NCBI GenBank assembly: GCA_021464415.1
Contig: CM038467.1
Location: 47,925,715-47,989,714, forward strand
Direction: 5' to 3'
Source of the DNA: Lonicera japonica
Taxonomy: Eukaryota > Streptophyta > Magnoliopsida > Dipsacales > Caprifoliaceae
Length of the DNA stretch: 64,000 bases
Within the stretch, counting starts at the first letter, position 1, and each line of letters begins with the position of its first letter. Below, piece after piece: positions 58,106 through 64,000 of this stretch. Below the pieces are notes generated by a model that saw nothing but the letters and a program-made list of their open reading frames with translations, was not told the DNA's origin and made no database searches. The translations under genes and the position numbers were made by a program.

Positions 58106-58970
58106 GACGGAAATTGATTTTTTGTGGGGTAAAATTGGTTCTCATCTGAAATTTGGATTGAAAACCAGAGATTTTGGCTCAATTGTGTAATAATAAAAAA
58201 TGGTTTAGAGAATACAGTAGGATAATATTGGTGATGGCAGAAAACTTTGGTGGGTTCGTGGACTCGAATTGAAAAGAAATGTATAGTGAGGAAGGGAAAA
58301 ATTCTCTCTAAACTCTTTCTTGGTTTGCTAATGGAGACGGTCTTCATTACTTTAATCCTTGGGTTTTATGGACTCGAATTCGTCTCATTTTTCTCATTAT
58401 GTTGGTACTAGTTTCACCACCTCTAATGGCGGTTTTCCACTCCTTCATGCTGTGCCGCCACCCATATCCCTCATCATCTCCACCGCCGATCAGCCATCCA
58501 TTGCAACTGTCATTCCATTACTGTCATTATCACGCACTCCCCTTTCCCTGCGAATCCACTCGTTCCCTTTTGAGGGTGCGTTGTTGTTTATAACTATGTA
58601 CACACAACCATTGCATAGTGCAAACCCTAACCCCAATCCCAATCATTCTGCCTCCCCCGTTGCAACTACTCCCCAACCATGAAGGCCTCTATCTTTTGCT
58701 TGAAGACATTTGTATTTATTTAAGCAACAAAAGCAAACATTTGTACTCTGTTTTTCCTGATGTTGGGTGGTCTGTTTTTTTGGTTGAAAAATGTTGTATA
58801 CTGATTTTACCCCTAAAAAAATCAATTTCTGTCAATTTTTCTAACCCTGTTAGTGATTTGAGGCATAGTGCAACAATTTCAATAGTTTATAGTAAAAATT
58901 GCTAAAACTCATACTTCATATGAAAAAGTGTCATTAGATCCACAGTTCGAAGGTGTAAAGTGCAATTTAC
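57943..58970. mobile_element. MULE-like element with long inverted ends and a passenger segment
   Basis: GTAAATTGCACTTTA at the left end is inverted at the right end (58956-58970). The inverted ends extend to about 58138 and 58801 (shared words 'tgttgcact(t/a)tgcc', 'aaattgattttttt', 'ggggtaaaat'). The left arm has a 30-base poly-A run (58071-58102). The interior, 58140-58800, is GC-richer than the surroundings and encodes no transposase. A clear 9-bp target duplication was not found. Mutator-like or Pack-MULE is the best guess from end length. Confidence 0.6.
58359..58682 (+). CDS. Open frame (107 aa) in the passenger segment
   Basis: Rich in Ser, Pro and Leu, with an NPNPNPN stretch near the C-terminus (about 58622-58642). 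A second overlapping frame of similar length exists, so coding is unproven. It could be a captured gene fragment. No recognised domain. Confidence 0.2.
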   Translation: MGFMDSNSSHFSHYVGTSFTTSNGGFPLLHAVPPPISLIISTADQPSIATVIPLLSLSRTPLSLRIHSFPFEGALLFITMYTQPLHSANPNPNPNHSASPVATTPQP

Positions 58971-61900
58971 CGTAATTATAATATTGAAACTTCAATTGAA
59001 AATTTTATTGTGTGAACATTTACATAATCAATTGAAACTAATGTGTGAAATATACCGATTCTTGCGACGAGATTCTCTTCCCAATGATATACGCGATTCT
59101 CTCTCGAACAATATACAGTGTTATTTGTGCAAATATACAAGTTTCATTTTGAGTAAAGTTAAAGGTGAATTGAGGGTATGATTGAAAAAAAAAGTTGTAA
59201 ATTGTTGTCTTATCACACTAATAAGTTTCCAAGTTGGACTTAGCTTGGGTTTTTAGACATAATAGAGATTAATCTCGGCAGAGCCCTTTGATTTAGAGAG
59301 GACCGGTCCTTTTATTTAGTTGGATTATCCAATATTTAGATGTATAATTTTATTTTATACTTAAATCATACTATTTGGGGAATTTGATGCAAATGATCTA
59401 TTAATTACGATGAAAAAAATATGTTAACTAATTTTATGAAAAATAAAATAAAATTATCCATTTACTACTTTTAAAAAGTTGCTTTTAAATAAAAATCGTT
59501 GTAAGCACTCACTTAGTATTATAATGTGACCTACCTTAAATTGGGATAAGCTCGTCTCATGTAAACTTTAAATAATCCTTCAGGATGTGAATGATTGGCC
59601 AACATGATTTTCATTAAATTAATTTTGTATTTGTTTATTCTTCGTTGATTAGAAGTGAAATTGAAGGTCGATGATTCTATAATTTTTATTTTATTTTTCC
59701 TTTTATAAAAGTTGCAGAAAGGGAGATGTATTTTCTTAGTATCCATTTTTAATTCGTAAATAACTCGAAATGATTTTTCTCTAATAGTTGTATCTAACAA
59801 ATTTAATTTTTCAATTTTATTAAAATTTATATAAAGTTTTATATTATATTAATAAATAACCATTGGGGTTTAAGTGGGAAATAAAACTCTGAAGTTAATT
59901 ATTTTTAAATTTTATTTGAATTACTTATAACAAATGGATGATTTAGCATGGTTCTTAAATCACAAGATATTAATTATTTTCTAAAATTTGTGCATCTAAA
60001 GGATAATAGTAAAAATACTATATTTTTAATAGAATAATAAAAAAAATTGAATTTCGATTTGAATATTAAAACTGTGCAGGATTCAAGTTTAATTAATGTC
60101 AACGTTAAAATCACTCTTGATTGATTTTCTTTAAATTTTTAGTGATTTCCAAAAAATATAAAATATATTTCAAAGAGTCCAAAATATACTTAAAAGCATC
60201 ACCAAACCATGACATTCCCAAATAAGACCTATATGAAATGACTACGAATTAAAATAGGGAATACTAATAGTATTCGAATTTCCTCAAATATAAAAAAGGA
60301 TGGATATACTAAAACTTGTTTTCTTTCTATTTCTACAAATGAATCAAATAACAATATTATAACACTACGACTCTTTCAATGGTTTTACTTTTACAAATAA
60401 ATCTTAGAAAAACATTAAAACATCAAAATTATTTTAAAAGAAAAATCAATTTGATCAAATTTAGTATTTAGTTTCTTCTAATATCTCATTAATATTTAAT
60501 AATAAATCACTAGAACGATGCAATTTAACAAGAAAAAAAAAAGAAAGAAAGAAGAGAAGACTGTAAAATACTCATTATTTAAAAAGTATAATTAATCTCG
60601 AATTGATAAGTTATGAGAAAGCAACCTAACCTACTTATATCGTCAATATTCACCAAATAGTGTGCTCAACAATGACCCCATTTGAAATGCATAAGATGAC
60701 TATCCAATATTTTTTTTTTAATTAATTTTAGATATAGGAAAATAACTCATAAAATTTATCATTAAAGTTAAATTTGTCTTACTTAAAGAGTTACTCCACA
60801 ATCATATCCTGAAAATCATATATATCATATTTCATATAAAAAAAAATCAACAATTTTAACCTATGCAGTTAATGGGAGCTCCTTCAATTAGCTTAAAGAA
60901 GGACCTATCAATTTAATTACTTTGATGATCCAAATGAAGATGTATATAATATTTTTACTAAACCCTTTGTAAATTATATTTTTCGGAAAAATTCGGGGAA
61001 AATAATTTATTAATTTAAATGAATATCGTACTACTCACTAAATTTTATCAAAAAGATTTACTATTCTTCAGAACATGGCCTTTGAATGAAGGACCATCTC
61101 TTTTCGGTGGCAGCAGGGGCGAAGGGTAAGAACTAGGGGCCCCTTTGAAATTTCAGAAAACAGTAGGGTATGTAGTGTAACAAAAAAGTTATTCGGATCT
61201 TTTTATAAGTTTTCAAACTTTAGGGTTTAGTTTGTAATTATTTTTAAACTTCCAAGGCCAGTTTTGCAATAACTAATTAAGGAGAAAACAAAAAAATTAT
61301 ATGGGTATTAGCACTTCAAAAAAAAATTATATATATTTCCTACGTAACTTTCTCTATCGCCCTGCAGTTTTATTTTCATGATTCCAAGTATTTACTGTTT
61401 GTCTTAAAACAAAAAAAAAATTATATGGGTATTAGCACTTCAAAAAAAAAATTTCTATCATCACAAATGTAAAGATTTTTAAAATGTTAGCGCATTCATT
61501 ATATATATATATATATAATTTAAAGAAAGGACATGAATGGTTTTTATCGTTGATTTTATAAAGTTGAAGAAAGGGAAATTTATCTAATTCTTACACAAAT
61601 GAATTTACTGAGAAATAAAAAAAAATTTACTTACGTGCTATTTCTGAATACTTACTCTTTTTTTTCTTTTTTTCTTTTTTATTCGAGGTTAAGCTCATAT
61701 GCATTTAATTAAGATACAAATATTATTCTCACATGTAGTTTTAATTTTTGAAGTTGTTTCATATTGTTTATTTTTTTTTCCAGTGTCATATTTTCTATTT
61801 TTCAATTTTATCAATTTTTTTTTACTTTTATTTTGCAAATTTTTTAGGTAATAATTAAATATCTCAAACAGTATACTAGTTATTGATTTTTTTAACATTT

Positions 61901-62539
61901 TTTATATTGCATATCTACGGTAATCTAACAATGGTTTATCTTGGGTCTCAAAACAAAATAGTTAAACCACATAACATTAATTATTTTCTAAAATTCATGC
62001 ATTTAAAAGGTCATAAAAAAATTAAAATAAAAAAAATTATAAATCAAGGAAACCTTTTGTTGTTCCCCTTCAATTATCTAAAAAATAGACCCAATCTCGG
62101 GTTGAACATTTTTTTTACTAAAAAAAATAATTAATATTTTTTAGGTCATGGGCCCCATTCCTAATTTGTAATATTTTCAATTTCCTTTCAAATTTTTTTT
62201 TCAAGTCAAAAAAAAAGAAAACATTGAAAATTAATTAAACTTTTTGTTTTTTTAAATTGACGGACAAGAATATTTATTTTCAATTATTATATGTAAAAAT
62301 TTGATTTTACAAATAAAATATGTACACTTTAAATTAATTACAAAATAATAAAGTAACTTATTTTCATTTAAAATAAAATTAATCATATATATACTCCAGT
62401 CCAACGTTAGATAAAAAAAATCAATATTAATGAAAAAATATATAAATATGTATAGATTTTATATCTGAGAAACACATGTAGGATTAAATTAGTTTTTTTT
62501 TTTTTTTTTAAATAAATTATTTGATGGATGATTATAAGT

Positions 62540-62635
62540 GGGTGTTTGGTAGGGTAGAGTTTAAAGAGCTTGGTGGGCTAAACTTTAAAGTGTTTGGTGG
62601 GTTAGACTTTAAAGTGTTTGGTGGGCTAGAGTTAG
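62540..62635. repeat. Short tandem repeat, about 27-bp units
   Basis: Three to four copies of a unit like 'aaagtgtttggtgggctaga'. It lies at the end of module C, where the other copies have a single 'ggctgtttggt' (31290-31310, 56005-56020), so the repeat expanded locally. Confidence 0.7.
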
Positions 62636-64000
62636 TCAATTTTTTTATTAGACTGAACTGAATTTAAAATCTACTTTAATATCTCTATTTTTATTATTGA
62701 ATAAGAGATTTGATCGATATAAATACTTTTTGAATAAAATTTCTTTCTCTTTATTTTTTAAAAATTAATCCCATAACAACACTAGAATAATAAAATATTT
62801 TAAGCTGTGGATAAGTTTATCAAATTAAATATTTAGTTAACCCATAATAAATTAATAGATTAATACTATAGAATGGAATTCCTAACCATGCACAATAAAA
62901 TGGAAAACTCTAAAATAGGTAATTGCGATTGATTAAGTTAAATAGAAATCAACCCAATCTACTAAATTAATATATTGTCAAAAACATGTTAATATCAAGC
63001 AGTATTTTAAAAGTGACATTCGTGTAAAATGAATGTGTTTTTACTGCCACTTCAACTTTCTCTCCCTAATTTTTTTATATAAAATTTATAATGCAATAGC
63101 TTTGAATACAAATTATGGATTCTTATAAAAGTTATAAATTTAAAATCCATTCATCAAGAACTATAATTCAAGATCCATTATAATTATAAAATTATTTATA
63201 TAAATTCAAGAAAAAAAAATTAACAAGAAATTGCATAAACTTTTTCCAAATTTTACATAAGTTTTGCGTAAAAATAGATTGACATATAGGATTTGCACTT
63301 CAATTTTTACCTAACTATTGGATATGCTCTAAACTCATATGCGAGTCCCATGTTATAAAGGAGTTTAGTTAATTAGAATTTTGAATTTAATATTTATTTC
63401 TACTGGTAATATTATGGAAAGCTATAACATAGGCTAAATGATAAAATATGGACTAAATTAAGTGCGTTTTGGCCCAATAATAGAAATAAGACAAATAACT
63501 ATGTCGTTTAGCAATGTTGCAATCTGGCCCACAAATAGAAAACGTAGATGGGCCTTTATCTTTCTCATTTTGAAACTCTTGTTCTATTATTAGTTCATTT
63601 TTGACTTTTGTACAAAAACTCTAAAATCTAAATGGTATTTGGTCCAAGAGCATCTTGTGGATCCATAATATTAAATTTTTGTTGGGGTGGGGGAAGGGAC
63701 ACAAGCACAATTTTTTTTTAATATAAAATTAATTAATATGAAAATAAATTCAAAATAAATTAAATGAAAAAGATAAATAATTATTGTGTGTTATTTTTTT
63801 AGTATTTTTATACCGGCCTCATGGTATATAAGATAAGAGTTTATATTTATATTTTTAAGCTCAAAAGGTTATAAATTTTACTTATAATTTATTTTTATTT
63901 TAAAATAAGAAAATAAAGTGTAGCATGCTTATACATAAAAAAAATAAAATATTAGCACTCAATTTTTCAAAAATCTAGGGGAGGCCAGTCTACTAACAAC

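Larger units (their letters stand above)
53211..64000. repeat. AT-rich array of four diverged modules, spaced 2.1-2.3 kb
   Basis: Module A (words 'tctaatatctcatta', 'gaaagcaac', 'gtgctc', 'catttgaaatgc') occurs at about 54985-55330, 57300-57680, 60370-60720 and 62640-62960. Removing the MULE-like insertion makes the spacing about 2.3, 2.0 and 2.3 kb. Module C follows A in units 1 and 3 only (55555-56030, 61865-62570), so a 5.3-kb dimer was probably duplicated. No coding gene seen; open frames are short and low-complexity. Confidence 0.6.

Noticed and set aside
58060..58347. Minus-strand frame ending in poly-Phe
   Set aside because: The poly-Phe is the translated poly-A run in the left arm of the MULE-like element; no domain seen.

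Overview
The window looks like gene-poor, repeat-saturated nuclear DNA of a seed plant, most likely a eudicot. The evidence is the kind of elements present: Tat/Ogre and CRM-like Ty3/gypsy elements, Tnt1-like and SIRE-like Ty1/copia elements, long plant-type LTRs, and a MULE-like element with long inverted ends. I found no convincing single-copy host gene, no rRNA or tRNA gene and no CRISPR. Everything protein-coding is a decayed retroelement gene. Family and clade names come from recognised motifs and remembered family features, not from a database search.

Layout. 1-3886: the 3' part of a Tat-type element (+), with an antisense, apparently spliced accessory gene (1459-2756, -), a polypurine tract and a 3' LTR; a long LTR (1-1458) is inserted into it. 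3887-11636: a non-coding host repeat broken by nested solo LTRs, three layers deep at 4318-9949 > 4690-9025 > 5175-6664, plus an Ogre-like solo LTR at 10088-11220. 11637-21813: a tandem multimer of a small non-autonomous copia-type element (-), LTR-int-LTR-int-LTR-int-LTR, with a long LTR (13932-18190) inside LTR 2 and another solo LTR inside that. 21814-25737: 5' LTR, tRNA-Asp-type primer site and decayed gag-pro-RT of a Tat-type element (+), cut by a 100-N assembly gap (25738-25837). 25838-30051: on the opposite strand, gag, leader, primer site and 5' LTR of an Ogre element. 30052-31310: a stray module of the AT-rich array found at the right end. 31311-36545: a rearranged Ogre cluster (+ LTR, primer site, leader and minisatellite, then an inverted - LTR with a second minisatellite).

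36546-53210 is a Tnt1-like copia element split into four pieces by three insertions: a complete CRM-like Ty3/gypsy element with both LTRs (37318-44294), a SIRE-like solo LTR (46079-47654), and a solo LTR of the same family as 4318-9949 (48293-52072), which itself holds an Ogre-like solo LTR (49207-51249). 53211-64000 is AT-rich, with four diverged copies of a module spaced about 2.1-2.3 kb apart, a MULE-like element with a GC-richer passenger (57943-58970) and microsatellites.

Two patterns stand out. First, most insertions can be dated relative to each other from 5-bp target duplications and from empty sites inside the window; solo LTRs outnumber complete elements about nine to one. Second, in at least five LTR families that otherwise look unrelated, the stretch just upstream of the LTR TATA box carries short, often perfect palindromes with a central CG, TCGA or GTAC, and each family has its own sequence (TGTCGCGCGACA, CCATCAGTCGACTGATGG, CCAACCGTACGGTTGG, CCATGATCGATCATGG, GTACCGGTAC). 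This convergent promoter architecture is the best candidate here for something undescribed.
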